Shown: positions 1 to 7,497 of the stretch, one piece after another
Layout: each line of letters opens with the position of its first letter
Position numbering within the stretch: the stretch's first letter is position 1
Assembly (NCBI RefSeq): GCF_009877435.1
Contig: NZ_WXEX01000011.1
Span: forward strand, 62,001-126,000
Length of the DNA: 64,000 nucleotides
Source of the DNA: Heliomicrobium gestii
GTDB taxonomy: Bacteria; Bacillota; Desulfitobacteriia; Heliobacteriales; Heliobacteriaceae
Reading direction: 5' to 3'
Translations under genes and position numbers: made by a program
The notes under the pieces: model-generated
Databases searched by the model: none
Told to the model about the DNA's origin: nothing
The model's input: only the letters and a program-made list of their open reading frames with translations

Positions 1-978
1 GCCCTTGCCGAGGCCCTTCTCATAGGCTTGCAGGAAGGTCCGGGTGATCATCCGGCCCTGCCAGGAGATGTCGGTGCCGAAGTTGATCGACGAAAAGGGG
101 ACCTGAGCGCCGGCGCGGCTGTGCATGGTGTTCAGGTTGTAGATGAAGCCCTCCATGGCCTGATAGGTCTCGTTTTCCACACGCTCCATCACCAAGGCCT
201 TGATCTTCTCTTCATCGACTTCTATCCCCAAAGCTGCCAGAGCGCTGCGCAGGTCTTTTTCTTGACGCCTGTACTCGGCCTGGACATAGGGGGCCATATC
301 GCGGTCGAAATAGGCAAAAGACTGGCCGCCATGCATATCATTCTGGTTCGACTGGAGGATGATCGCCGCCAGTGCCGCAGCTGTCTTGATGCTCTTGGGC
401 GAACGGATGTGTCCGTGGCCGTTGTCAAAGCCCTCGGAAAGCAATCGGTCAAGAGGGATCTGCAAACAGGTCAGCGTTTTGCCGTACCAGGCCAGGTCAT
501 GGATATAGATGTCGCCTTCGCGGTGGGCGACGGCTTCATCCTCCGGAATGACCCGGTTGAGGTAGTAGTTGACAGAAGCCACCTCGGAGATCTGGAGCAC
601 TTTGGCGGAGGGGCTGTTGGAAACGTTGGCGTTCTCTCGATTGGTCTCCCTCAGGATCTCTTGCACGGCGTCCATCAGGTCCGATTTGGCGTCGCGGATG
701 CGGGTCCGCGAACTGCGATAAATTATGTAGGCTTTCGCCGTCCGGGCATGGCCGCTCTCAATGAGCACCTTCTCCACCATGTCCTGGACGTCCTCGACAG
801 AGAAAATATTCCCGTTATAGCGGCTCTTGAGCGCCTTCAACACAGCGATAGACAACTCCATCGCCAACTGCTTGTCTTCGCCGCCCACGGCCCGGGCGGC
901 GCGGAAAATAGCATCTGTGATCTTCGATTCATGAAACTCAACAATCCGGCCGTCACGCTTGCGAATCTGGCTGAACAA
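1..978 (-). CDS. nrdD: Anaerobic (class III) ribonucleoside-triphosphate reductase, partial
   Basis: This is the N-terminal 326 codons of the glycyl-radical enzyme that reduces ribonucleoside triphosphates to deoxyribonucleotides under anaerobic conditions; the C-terminus with the glycyl radical loop lies outside the window. The first ~95 residues form an ATP-cone (IRKRDGRIVEF, then the VEKVLIESG region). The catalytic barrel follows with DIYIHDL, TLTCLQIPL and SNQNDMHGGQ, all typical of NrdD. The start is a TTG with a GGAGGA Shine-Dalgarno seven bases upstream; no in-frame ATG is better placed. nrdR lies directly upstream in the same direction. A palindrome at 1039-1054 resembles an NrdR box, so repression by NrdR is likely. 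Family assignment is from motifs read by eye. Confidence 0.93.
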   Translation of the reverse strand, partial: MFSQIRKRDGRIVEFHESKITDAIFRAARAVGGEDKQLAMELSIAVLKALKSRYNGNIFSVEDVQDMVEKVLIESGHARTAKAYIIYRSSRTRIRDAKSDLMDAVQEILRETNRENANVSNSPSAKVLQISEVASVNYYLNRVIPEDEAVAHREGDIYIHDLAWYGKTLTCLQIPLDRLLSEGFDNGHGHIRSPKSIKTAAALAAIILQSNQNDMHGGQSFAYFDRDMAPYVQAEYRRQEKDLRSALAALGIEVDEEKIKALVMERVENETYQAMEGFIYNLNTMHSRAGAQVPFSSINFGTDISWQGRMITRTFLQAYEKGLGKG

Positions 979-1038
979 CTCCGATTCCTCCTCAAACAGA
1001 TAACATCCCTTTTTTCTGGATCAAGAACACACAAATTT

Positions 1039-1054
1039 ACACTATTCGCACAGT
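1039..1054 (-). promoter_or_regulatory. Possible NrdR box upstream of nrdD
   Basis: Read on the minus strand, the 16-mer ends in TAGTGT and matches about 10 of 16 positions of the consensus ACACTATATATAGTGT. It lies in an imperfect palindrome with ACACT and AGTGT arms. NrdR boxes normally occur in pairs about 31-32 bp apart; I see no convincing partner here, so this is a candidate only. Confidence 0.4.
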
Positions 1055-1064
1055 GTATTTAGTA

Positions 1065-1094
1065 TTAAAAGAGACGCCATTTGCATGTGTCTCT
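1065..1094 (-). terminator. Weak terminator-like hairpin after nrdR
   Basis: On the minus strand AGAGAC and GTCTCT form a six-base stem around a 13-base loop, followed by TTTTAAT, just after the nrdR stop. The stem is short and not GC-rich, so termination may be incomplete and some nrdR transcripts may run into nrdD. Confidence 0.35.
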
Positions 1095-1106
1095 GATATC
1101 CAATCG

Positions 1107-1565
1107 CTAGTTCTTTCGCTTCAGCAACCCTTCCAACTCCTCCAGAAACCGGCCCACATCGGTAAACTGGCGGTACACGGAAGCAAAGCGCACATAGGCC
1201 ACCTCGTCAATATTGCGCAGGCGCGCCATCAGCATCTCCCCAATCTCCCGGCTGGGAACCTCACGGTCATACTGGCTGCGCAGGTCCCGTTCGACTGTCA
1301 TAACCAGCTCTTCCAGCGTATCCAACGGGATAGGCCGCTTCTCACAGGCCTTCAGCAATCCGGACAAGAGTTTGTTGCGGTCAAAGGCTTCCAGGGAACC
1401 GCCCTTCTTGCGCACGATCAGGGGCGTCTCCTCGATTCGCTCTAAGGTGGTGAACCGCCGGTTGCACTCCATGCATTCTCTGCGGCGACGAATCACCCGG
1501 CCTTCTTCGGCGCTGCGCGTCTCTAAAACCTTCGATTCGCCATGTCCACAGTAGCAGCACCGCAT
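1107..1565 (-). CDS. nrdR: Transcriptional repressor NrdR
   Basis: NrdR represses ribonucleotide reductase genes in response to ATP/dATP bound by its ATP-cone. The 152-residue protein has the usual length and layout. The N-terminal zinc ribbon uses C3, C6, C31 and C34 (CCYC and CMEC). An ATP-cone spans about residues 49-139 (VRKKGGSLEAFDRNKL near its start). The start ATG follows AGGAGG with good spacing. The gene lies upstream of nrdD in the same orientation, its most likely target, and its own promoter region carries two NrdR-like boxes, which suggests autoregulation. Confidence 0.95.
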   Translation of the reverse strand: MRCCYCGHGESKVLETRSAEEGRVIRRRRECMECNRRFTTLERIEETPLIVRKKGGSLEAFDRNKLLSGLLKACEKRPIPLDTLEELVMTVERDLRSQYDREVPSREIGEMLMARLRNIDEVAYVRFASVYRQFTDVGRFLEELEGLLKRKN

Positions 1566-1583
1566 CTTCCGTCCTCCTACCCA

Positions 1584-1631
1584 ACACTAGATATAGGAGC
1601 ACTTTTATTATAGAACCCCTAGATGTGTATG
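1584..1631 (-). promoter_or_regulatory. Paired NrdR boxes at the nrdR promoter
   Basis: Two related 16-mers lie at 1584-1599 and 1616-1631. Their shared cores are 32 bp apart, about three helical turns, the usual arrangement for NrdR tetramer binding. The downstream box (minus-strand end TCTAGTGT) matches about 12 of 16 consensus positions; the upstream one is weaker (about 7) but keeps the ATCTAG core. One box sits between -35 and -10 and the other just after the -10. Confidence 0.6.
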
Positions 1632-1636
1632 GTCAA
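1607..1636 (-). promoter_or_regulatory. nrdR promoter (sigma-A type)
   Basis: The minus strand has TTGACC (1636-1631) and TATAAT (1612-1607) separated by 18 bp. The -10 lies about 40 bases upstream of the nrdR start codon. Confidence 0.7.
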
Positions 1637-1922
1637 GGTATATTTTTCCATATTTTTGGGCCATCAGTCCTATTTTCGACAAGAAAATTCAATAGGCCGT
1701 CCCATTCGATTGTTGCCCCAGAGCGTCCTCTTTTTATCCAATCTCTTTCGACAGCGAGCCCTATTGTAGCGCTAAAGTCGGCAGAAGGCAAAGGACCAAT
1801 TTCGATAAAAAGTGCGAAAAGGGCTCCTCCTGCCCTCCTCTCCAGACGTTCTTACGGTTTTTTATTAAAATCCTCCATAATGAAAACAGCGGAACAACAT
1901 CCCATTTACGTCACGACAACAG

Positions 1923-1986
1923 CCGCGCAGCGACCCAGCGAGCAGCCGCGCAGCCCTTAGCGACCAGCGCCAATCCACCCCGATTT
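1923..1986. repeat. 64-bp direct repeat, copy 1
   Basis: This copy matches 2132-2195 with two mismatches, offset by 209 bp. Its right end (CGCCAATCCACCCCGATTT) also appears inverted at about 2015-2033 with one difference. No transposase gene or target-site duplication is visible. It may belong to a dispersed intergenic repeat family. Confidence 0.85.
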
Positions 1987-2131
1987 CCACCGTCTCCAGC
2001 GCTATGCTGAACGTAAATCCGGGTGGATTGGCGCAGGGAGCGGTTTGGGCGGAGCGGCGTCGTGAGCGCAGGTCGCGCAGCGGATCAGCGCGCCATCGAC
2101 ATGCAGAAAAGCCCCAGAGCCTTTGGCGCGC

Positions 2132-2195
2132 CCGCGCAGCGACCCAGCGAGCAGCCGCGCAGCCCTTATCGACCGGCGCCAATCCACCCCGATTT
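2132..2195. repeat. 64-bp direct repeat, copy 2
   Basis: Second copy of the repeat at 1923-1986. It ends about a dozen bases before the ylmC terminator. The 145 bases between the copies contain the inverted partial copy. Confidence 0.85.
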
Positions 2196-2206
2196 ACCAC
2201 ATAGGC

Positions 2207-2243
2207 AGCAAAAGGGCCGGAACCTCTATGGATTCCGACCCTT
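2207..2243 (-). terminator. Intrinsic terminator after ylmC
   Basis: On the minus strand GGGTCGGAATCC pairs with GGTTCCGGCCC around a short loop and is followed by TTTTGC, starting about 25 bases after the ylmC stop. It probably ends the sigG-ylmC transcript. Confidence 0.75.
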
Positions 2244-2266
2244 CGCTCACGCTAGGACTAGGACTG

Positions 2267-2530
2267 TCAGACATACTCCGAATGCCCATCACCGAACTGG
2301 CTGACATCGACAAGGATCACATCGACGCCGATCTTCTTGATCCTGTCCCAAGGAACAACCATGTCATCGCCCCGCCCGAAGAAGCTCATAAAACGTCCCT
2401 GACCGGGGAGCACGATCGCCTTGACCCTTCCCATCTCGGGATCGATGTCGATATCCTTGATCACTCCCAGCCGGCGCCCATCGTGGATGTTGACAATGTC
2501 CCGCAGGCGCAGGTCCGAGATTTTGATCAC
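2267..2530 (-). CDS. ylmC: PRC-barrel sporulation protein, YlmC/YmxH family
   Basis: This 87-residue protein is a single PRC-barrel domain of the YlmC/YmxH group: MIKISDLRLRDIVNI, then GVIKDIDIDPEMGRVKAIVLPG, then VVPWDRIKKIGVDVILVD. Its molecular role is not firmly known, but members sit directly after sigG in Bacillus and Clostridia and belong to the sporulation gene set. Here it also follows sigG, with 85 bp between. The start is GTG after GGGAGG. A terminator follows, so it is probably the last gene of this transcript. Confidence 0.88.
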   Translation of the reverse strand: MIKISDLRLRDIVNIHDGRRLGVIKDIDIDPEMGRVKAIVLPGQGRFMSFFGRGDDMVVPWDRIKKIGVDVILVDVSQFGDGHSEYV

Positions 2531-2615
2531 AGTCTGCCACCTCCCTTTTCGTGCTACATACTATGAGGGAGGCAGCCCTTCTGTGACCTTTTTTCCACCA
2601 ATCGCCAGGAATATT

Positions 2616-3389
2616 TCAGACGTGTTTGCGCATGTGTGTCAGCGCCGCTTTTTCCAACCGCGACACCTGTGCCTGGGAGATGCCGATTTCATCGGCCACC
2701 TCCATCTGTGTCTTGCCCTCAAAAAAACGCAGTGTAAGGATCAGCTTTTCCCGGTCATTGAGCCGGCGCAAAGCCTCGCGCACAGCGATCCCTTCGAGCC
2801 ATTGCGCATCTTGATTCTTCTCGTCGCCGATCTGGTCCATGACAAAGATAGGATCGCCTCCGTCATGGTAGATGGGCTCAAAGAGAGAGATGGGCTCCTG
2901 GATTGCATCAAGGGCAAAGACAACCTCTTCCCGCGGAAAACCGAGGGCATCGGCGATTTCAGAGACCGTCGGCTCCCGGGAGAGTTCATTGACCAGGTGA
3001 TCGCGCACCTGCAAAGCCTTGTAGGCGATATCGCGCAGGGAGCGGCTGACGCGGATGGGGTTGTTGTCACGGAGATACCGGCGTATCTCGCCGATGATCA
3101 TGGGCACGGCATAGGTGGAGAATTTCACGTTCTGACCCAGGTCAAAGTTGTCAATCGCCTTCATCAAACCGATGCAGCCGACTTGAAAAAGGTCATCCAC
3201 GTATTCCCCACGGTTGGTGAAACGCTGGATGACGCTGAGGACGAGACGCAAATTACCACTGATCAGTTTTTCCCGGGCAGACATCTCACCGGATTGCATG
3301 GCCTGAAACAAGGTTCGCATCTCGGCGTTGGTGAGCACCGGCAACTTGGAGGTGTTGACGCCGCAGATTTCCACCTTGTTGACCATCAT
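2616..3389 (-). CDS. sigG: Late forespore sigma factor G
   Basis: Sigma-G directs late forespore transcription after engulfment. The 257-residue protein starts MMVNKVEICGVNTSKLPVL, the conserved sigma-G N-terminus. Region 2 contains GEYVDDLFQVGCIGLMKAID and NVKFSTYAVPMIIGEIRRYL. Region 4 ends in the helix-turn-helix MEVADEIGISQAQVSRLEKA. I chose the first of two adjacent ATG codons because GGGAGG lies six bases before it; the reading frame stays open eight codons further upstream without a ribosome site. sigE is 98 bp upstream in the same direction, the classical order, and ylmC follows. Confidence 0.97.
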   Translation of the reverse strand: MMVNKVEICGVNTSKLPVLTNAEMRTLFQAMQSGEMSAREKLISGNLRLVLSVIQRFTNRGEYVDDLFQVGCIGLMKAIDNFDLGQNVKFSTYAVPMIIGEIRRYLRDNNPIRVSRSLRDIAYKALQVRDHLVNELSREPTVSEIADALGFPREEVVFALDAIQEPISLFEPIYHDGGDPIFVMDQIGDEKNQDAQWLEGIAVREALRRLNDREKLILTLRFFEGKTQMEVADEIGISQAQVSRLEKAALTHMRKHV

Positions 3390-3487
3390 GGGCAACCCTC
3401 CCGACGGCGGCATATTTCCTCTCTAGTATTGCCCCGCCCTATCGGGTTATACCGTCCCCCCCCGGATCGTCAAACTCTCTTTTACCC

Positions 3488-4234
3488 TTACTCCATCCGG
3501 TTCATTTCCTTGCGCAGGCGCTTGATGATCCGTTTCTCCAGGCGCGATATGTATGACTGAGAGATGCCCAACATGTCAGCAACCTCTTTTTGCGTCTTTT
3601 CCCGGCTGTCCCGCAGACCGAAACGCAGTTCCACGATCCGCCGCTCCCGCGACGTCAGTTTGCTCATGGCCGCCTGCAACAGTTTGCGGTCCACCTCTTC
3701 CTCGATCGACTTGTAGATGATGTCATTTTCCGTGCCGAGCACATCCGACAGGAGCAGTTCATTGCCATCCCAGTCGATGTTCAGCGGTTCATCAAAAGAG
3801 ACCTCTGAACGTGTCTTGTTGTTCCGGCGCAGGTACATGAGGATCTCGTTTTCGATGCACCGCGAGGCATAGGTGGCCAGTTTGATCTTCTTCAGGGGAT
3901 CAAAGGTATTCACCGCTTTGATCAAGCCGATCGTGCCGATGGACACGAGGTCCTCGATCCCGACGCCCGTATTCTCAAACTTGCGGGCGATGTACACCAC
4001 CAAGCGCAGGTTCCGCTCGATCAGGATCGACTTGACCGTTAAATCGCCCCGCTCCAATTGTTCTAAGAGACGGTACTCCTCATCATTGGAAAGCGGCGGC
4101 GGCAGGGTCTCACTGGAGCCGATGTAATGAACCTCTTGCACCAGATTGAGCCGCTCCAGTAACTTTCGTAATTCAGTCTCGAAAAAGAGCTTTACCGATT
4201 TGACGGAAAAATTTGTCGCAGCAGATTCGCTCAC
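3488..4234 (-). CDS. sigE: Mother-cell sigma factor E precursor (pro-sigma-E)
   Basis: Sigma-E controls early mother-cell gene expression and is made as an inactive precursor cleaved by SpoIIGA. The N-terminal ~35 residues before [15 protein letters not shown] are the pro-sequence. The core is highly conserved: [35 protein letters not shown] and [19 protein letters not shown] in region 2-3, and the region 4 helix-turn-helix [18 protein letters not shown]. Length is 248 residues. I chose GTG at 4234 because AAGGGAGG lies ten bases upstream; an ATG nine codons earlier has no ribosome site. spoIIGA ends 20 bp upstream, so the two are cotranscribed. Confidence 0.97.
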   Translation of the reverse strand: MSESAATNFSVKSVKLFFETELRKLLERLNLVQEVHYIGSSETLPPPLSNDEEYRLLEQLERGDLTVKSILIERNLRLVVYIARKFENTGVGIEDLVSIGTIGLIKAVNTFDPLKKIKLATYASRCIENEILMYLRRNNKTRSEVSFDEPLNIDWDGNELLLSDVLGTENDIIYKSIEEEVDRKLLQAAMSKLTSRERRIVELRFGLRDSREKTQKEVADMLGISQSYISRLEKRIIKRLRKEMNRME

Positions 4235-4254
4235 AATCGCATTACCTCCCTTGT

Positions 4255-5079
4255 TCACCAATCCCAGGCCGTTGGAACGAGTGCCCGGTAACGACCGGCT
4301 GGGTCTAGCTTTTGCCGGGTTAATCCGATGATCGCCCCCGAACAGGCGATGCTTCTGCCATCATCCCTTCGCGCCTCCACGGTGAGCGGGCGGATGCCCA
4401 GGAGCATCCCGTCGGCTTTGCCGACCGACACAAAGGGGATATAGCGAGGAGATAGGCCACCGTCTGCCCCAACGGCCCCCTCCTGCCATCCTTCCGGTAA
4501 ATGGGCCATGACGCTCTCCTCTTCGACAACGATCACCGGTGAACGAGAGAGGGGATCGACAAGCCGGTTGCCGCTGTCAACGAGCGCCGGAATCCGGACG
4601 ACGCCCCCCGGCAGGTGAAGGGTCAGCTCAACGAGCCAGGCGCCCTGCTGGCGCAACCGTCGCCAAAGGGAGAGAAGCAGCGCCGTCCCGCCCCCAGCCA
4701 CCAACAGCAACGCCCAGAACCAGAGGGCCCCCGTCGGTTCGCCTGGCGGCGCGAAGAAGTAAATGATGCCGCCGGCAAGCCAGGCGCCCAGATAAAAAAT
4801 CAGCCACGCCTGAACCGTCTGCCGCCATCCCTTGATCGGAAAAGCGGCTCGAACCATCAGCCAACCGAGGGCAGTCTTGGCGACCCAGGCGGACACCGGT
4901 CCGGCAGAAAACCACAAAAATCCGAGGGGAAGCGCGGCGCCAAAGGCGGCGGCGCCGATCAGCCGGAGGGGGTGAAGGGGTAGCCGCAAGACGGTCCCGC
5001 AGATGGCCAAAAGAATCGCATCCATGACGAAATTGATCAACCACAGGATATCCCAGTAAACGATCATCCGTTCGCCCAT
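4255..5079 (-). CDS. spoIIGA: Sporulation sigma-E factor-processing peptidase SpoIIGA
   Basis: SpoIIGA is the septal membrane aspartic protease that cleaves pro-sigma-E, activated across the septum by forespore SpoIIR. The N-terminal half holds about five membrane segments ([19 protein letters not shown], then others to about residue 145). The C-terminal half is a soluble aspartic protease domain with the catalytic motif LVDSGNRL. Length is 274 residues. The reading frame extends to 5109, but the predicted transcription start is also near 5109, so that start would have no leader. I therefore chose ATG at 5079, preceded by GGTGG; ATG at 5067 is an alternative. It sits directly before sigE, as in other spore formers. 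Confidence 0.93.
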   Translation of the reverse strand: MGERMIVYWDILWLINFVMDAILLAICGTVLRLPLHPLRLIGAAAFGAALPLGFLWFSAGPVSAWVAKTALGWLMVRAAFPIKGWRQTVQAWLIFYLGAWLAGGIIYFFAPPGEPTGALWFWALLLVAGGGTALLLSLWRRLRQQGAWLVELTLHLPGGVVRIPALVDSGNRLVDPLSRSPVIVVEEESVMAHLPEGWQEGAVGADGGLSPRYIPFVSVGKADGMLLGIRPLTVEARRDDGRSIACSGAIIGLTRQKLDPAGRYRALVPTAWDW

Positions 5080-5115
5080 CGCCGCTTCCACCACCGTTTC
5101 GGAAACCACAAATCA

Positions 5116-5148
5116 ATTATAACGAATTCTTTTAACAAAATATGTCAC
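5116..5148 (-). promoter_or_regulatory. spoIIG promoter with 21-bp spacer
   Basis: On the minus strand GTGACA (5148-5143) and TATAAT (5121-5116) are separated by 21 bp, too long for ordinary sigma-A use. The Bacillus subtilis spoIIG promoter has the same kind of overlong spacer and depends on phosphorylated Spo0A. A degenerate 0A-like heptamer (CGTTGAA on the plus strand, about 5154-5160) lies just upstream of the -35. Spo0A control is inference. Confidence 0.6.
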
Positions 5149-5173
5149 TTCTTGCGTTGAATGGGAGGAATGA

Positions 5174-5208
5174 GAAAAAATAAAACCCCGCAACATCTGT
5201 TGCAGGGT
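5174..5208 (-). terminator. Intrinsic terminator after ftsZ
   Basis: On the minus strand CCCTGCAAC pairs with GTTGCGGGG around a four-base loop and is followed by TTTTATTTTTT. It lies about 28 bases after the ftsZ stop and separates ftsZ from spoIIGA. Confidence 0.88.
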
Positions 5209-5236
5209 TTATAGCGCTCATTTCTGTTTATATCGG

Positions 5237-6349
5237 TTATCCCCGGTATTTGCGCAGGAATACAGGGATGTCCACATCCTCGCTGAGGGGAACCGGTTTC
5301 ACTTCCATCGCCGGCGCCTGATTGACGACGGGTTGGGCGTATTTTTCTTTTACCGGCGCAGCAGGGCGCGTCTCCTTGGGCGCCGGTTGGGCGTGGCGGT
5401 GGTCAAAGCCTGTGGCGATGACGGTGACCCGCACCTCATCCTCCATCGACTCGTCGATAACAGCGCCGAAGATGATGTTGGCTTCCGGATCGGCCACTTC
5501 TGTGACGATCTCCGCCGCTTCGTTGACTTCCAGCATCCCCAGGTTGATGCCGCCGGTGATGTTCATCAGGACGCCTTTGGCGCCCTCAATGGAGGTCTCC
5601 AACAGGGGACTGGAAATCGCTTTCTTGACAGCGTCAATGGCGCGGTGTTCCCCGGAGGCATAGCCCACACCCATCAACGCCGACCCTGTGTCAGACATGA
5701 TCGTCTTGACGTCAGCGAAATCCAGATTGATCAGGCCAGGCACGGCGATCAGGTCAGAGATCCCCTGAACGCCCTGGCGAAGGATATCGTCAGCCAGCCG
5801 GAACGCTTCATTCATCGGGGTATGCTTGTCCACAACCTGCAACAACCGGTCATTGGGGATCACGATCAGGGTGTCCACAGCGGCCCGCAATTCCGAGATG
5901 CCCCGTTCCGCCTGCATGGCGCGCTTGCGGCCTTCAAAGGTAAAGGGACGCGTCACAACGCCAACAGTCAAAGCGCCCAGTTCACGAGCCACTTCTGCCA
6001 CCACCGGCGCGGCGCCCGTTCCCGTACCGCCGCCCATACCGGCAGTGACAAAAACCATATCGGCGCCTTTTAAGGCATTAACCAGTTCCTCCCGGCTTTC
6101 CTCGGCGGCTTTTTTGCCGATATCGGGGTTCGCGCCAGCGCCAAGCCCCTTCGTCAGCTTCAGGCCGATCTGCATCTTTGTCTCCGCTCTCGAAAGCTGC
6201 AAGGCCTGGGCATCGGTATTGACAGATACAAACTGTACGCCCCGTACCCCATGGGAAATCATGCGATTGACAGCGTTGTTGCCGCCTCCGCCTACACCGA
6301 CGACCCGAATCACGGCGAGCGGATTCAAGTCCACATCCAGTTCGAACAC
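5237..6349 (-). CDS. ftsZ: Cell division protein FtsZ
   Basis: FtsZ is the tubulin-like GTPase that forms the division ring. The GTPase core (about residues 5-310) has [14 protein letters not shown], the tubulin signature [13 protein letters not shown] and the T7 loop [12 protein letters not shown] short linker leads to a canonical C-terminal peptide, [10 protein letters not shown], the docking site for FtsA, SepF, EzrA or ZipA-type partners. Length is 370 residues. The start is GTG at 6349 because AAGGAGG lies eight bases upstream; an earlier TTG would place that ribosome site inside the gene. No ftsA precedes it. About 190 AT-rich bases lie between ftsQ and ftsZ and presumably contain a promoter, which I could not define. 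Confidence 0.98.
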   Translation of the reverse strand: MFELDVDLNPLAVIRVVGVGGGGNNAVNRMISHGVRGVQFVSVNTDAQALQLSRAETKMQIGLKLTKGLGAGANPDIGKKAAEESREELVNALKGADMVFVTAGMGGGTGTGAAPVVAEVARELGALTVGVVTRPFTFEGRKRAMQAERGISELRAAVDTLIVIPNDRLLQVVDKHTPMNEAFRLADDILRQGVQGISDLIAVPGLINLDFADVKTIMSDTGSALMGVGYASGEHRAIDAVKKAISSPLLETSIEGAKGVLMNITGGINLGMLEVNEAAEIVTEVADPEANIIFGAVIDESMEDEVRVTVIATGFDHRHAQPAPKETRPAAPVKEKYAQPVVNQAPAMEVKPVPLSEDVDIPVFLRKYRG

Positions 6350-6554
6350 AGGGAGTTCCTCCTTCAAGCAGGCTGATATGAAATATTTGGGTACGGTAAC
6401 AATAATGTGAAATTAATCATTATGTAATGGTCAACATCTTGGCATTTTATTGTATCGACGCTAGATCTTCGATAAAAAGCCTTCATTCCCTCTTTTTTGC
6501 TATGCTTTTTTTATTACATTCGAAGAGTTCCCACAAATTTTTCTTCCGCGTCGT

Positions 6555-7373
6555 TTAATGCCCGTTACCGGCAGCGCCCGTTTTGCCGGCCGTCCGAGTT
6601 GTCGGATGAGCCACAGCCGGGTGAACGGCATTTGTCGAGATTTTTGTCTCTTCTTTTGGTTTGACGACAGGCGATTTGGCCGATGAGATGTCGATATAGT
6701 TGAGTTTGGGCGTGCTGCCGTTCTTCATCCATTGGTCGAGAATGTCCAGCAGCGCCTGGCTCTTGGCGGCAATCTCGTCAGGAGGCCCGAAGCGGACCTC
6801 GATGCTGTCTGTCGTATATAAGACGAGGCGGCTGCTGTTGATCACATGGATTTCACCGACGCGCGCCAGCAAGGTAGGCGGCATTTCCTGACACAGCTTC
6901 AGCCCCGCCGCAAGACCGTCAGCGCTGACGACTTGTCCCGGCCCCACGTTTAGAGGCGCCTGTACGCCGGTGATCACCGGCAGCGGAATCCCATAGAGGC
7001 TGTCCAGCTTGCGCAAGAGGATCCCCTGCCGATCGAGCAACACAAAAACCCCTGCCTGTCCAATCACGGCCACGGGCTTCCTCTCCTGGATCTGAATCTG
7101 CACCGTCGAAGGAAATTCCCGTTGGATGGTCACATCCTCCACCTGCGGGTGAAACCGCAACTGCTCACAGATGCGGTTTTGGTCGAGGCGCAAGATATTT
7201 TCTCCTGGCTGGATCCCTGAAAGCCGGACAATCTCTTCTTCCTTGATCAGGCTGATCCCCGTCACTGTCACCTGAGAGACGCCAAAGTAGGGGGATTGCA
7301 GGAAATAGTAGGCAGCCAGCAATAAGAGCGAAATAAAGAAGAATCCAAGCACGCTGGCCTGTTGCCGGCGCAT
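6555..7373 (-). CDS. ftsQ: Cell division protein FtsQ/DivIB
   Basis: FtsQ/DivIB is a bitopic membrane protein of the divisome that works with FtsL and DivIC/FtsB. One membrane segment (about residues 9-26, VLGFFFISLLLLAAYYFL) is followed by a POTRA domain (VSQVTVTGISLIKEEEIVRL) and the FtsQ beta domain (ERKPVAVIGQAG). The C-terminal ~45 residues are a Thr/Ala/Pro-rich tail of low complexity. Length is 272 residues. The start ATG follows GGAGGGGG by seven bases. The gene has its own promoter and follows the murA terminator, so it is expressed apart from the mur block. Confidence 0.9.
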   Translation of the reverse strand: MRRQQASVLGFFFISLLLLAAYYFLQSPYFGVSQVTVTGISLIKEEEIVRLSGIQPGENILRLDQNRICEQLRFHPQVEDVTIQREFPSTVQIQIQERKPVAVIGQAGVFVLLDRQGILLRKLDSLYGIPLPVITGVQAPLNVGPGQVVSADGLAAGLKLCQEMPPTLLARVGEIHVINSSRLVLYTTDSIEVRFGPPDEIAAKSQALLDILDQWMKNGSTPKLNYIDISSAKSPVVKPKEETKISTNAVHPAVAHPTTRTAGKTGAAGNGH

Positions 7374-7411
7374 TCGTCAGCCCCCTCCGTGGGAAAAACT
7401 ACCATAAAAAC

Positions 7412-7440
7412 ATTATAACAAAAATCGTTGCGTCTGTCCA
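7412..7440 (-). promoter_or_regulatory. ftsQ promoter
   Basis: On the minus strand TGGACA (7440-7435) and TATAAT (7417-7412) are 17 bp apart, about 40 bases before the ftsQ start. It lies downstream of the murA terminator, so ftsQ starts a new transcript. Confidence 0.8.
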
Positions 7441-7452
7441 AGGGCTAGAGCC

Positions 7453-7496
7453 CTAAAAAGAGAAAACAATAGCCCCGGCGCTTACCGGGGCTATTG
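7453..7496 (-). terminator. Intrinsic terminator after murA
   Basis: On the minus strand CAATAGCCCCGG pairs with CCGGGGCTATTG, followed by TTTTCTCTTTTT, directly after the murA stop. This is one of the strongest terminators in the window. Confidence 0.92.
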
Positions 7497-7497
7497 T

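Larger units (their letters stand above)
1637..2206. other. Long intergenic region, AT-rich half plus GC-rich repeats
   Basis: About 570 bases without a gene I can support. The part nearest nrdR (1640-1900) is AT-rich. From about 1920 the sequence becomes GC-rich and holds a 64-bp direct repeat and a partial inverted copy, listed separately. The open frames across the repeats have no good Shine-Dalgarno, no recognisable domain, and repeat themselves only because the DNA does. Confidence 0.6.

Noticed and set aside
28-1062. Long open frame on the plus strand opposite nrdD
   Set aside because: It has no ribosome site or domain; the minus-strand frame encodes clear NrdD motifs, and GC-rich codon use commonly leaves such antisense frames open.
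1923-2195. Insertion sequence or integron-like element
   Set aside because: No transposase or integrase frame, no terminal inverted repeats of the right kind and no target duplication.
1865-2200. Possible small genes across the intergenic repeats
   Set aside because: Their apparent internal repeats come from the DNA repeat in different frames; no ribosome site or conserved motif.
6440-6490. TATCGAA near 6470 as a Spo0A box for ftsZ
   Set aside because: A single 6-of-7 match in AT-rich DNA with no clear promoter beside it; not enough to claim.
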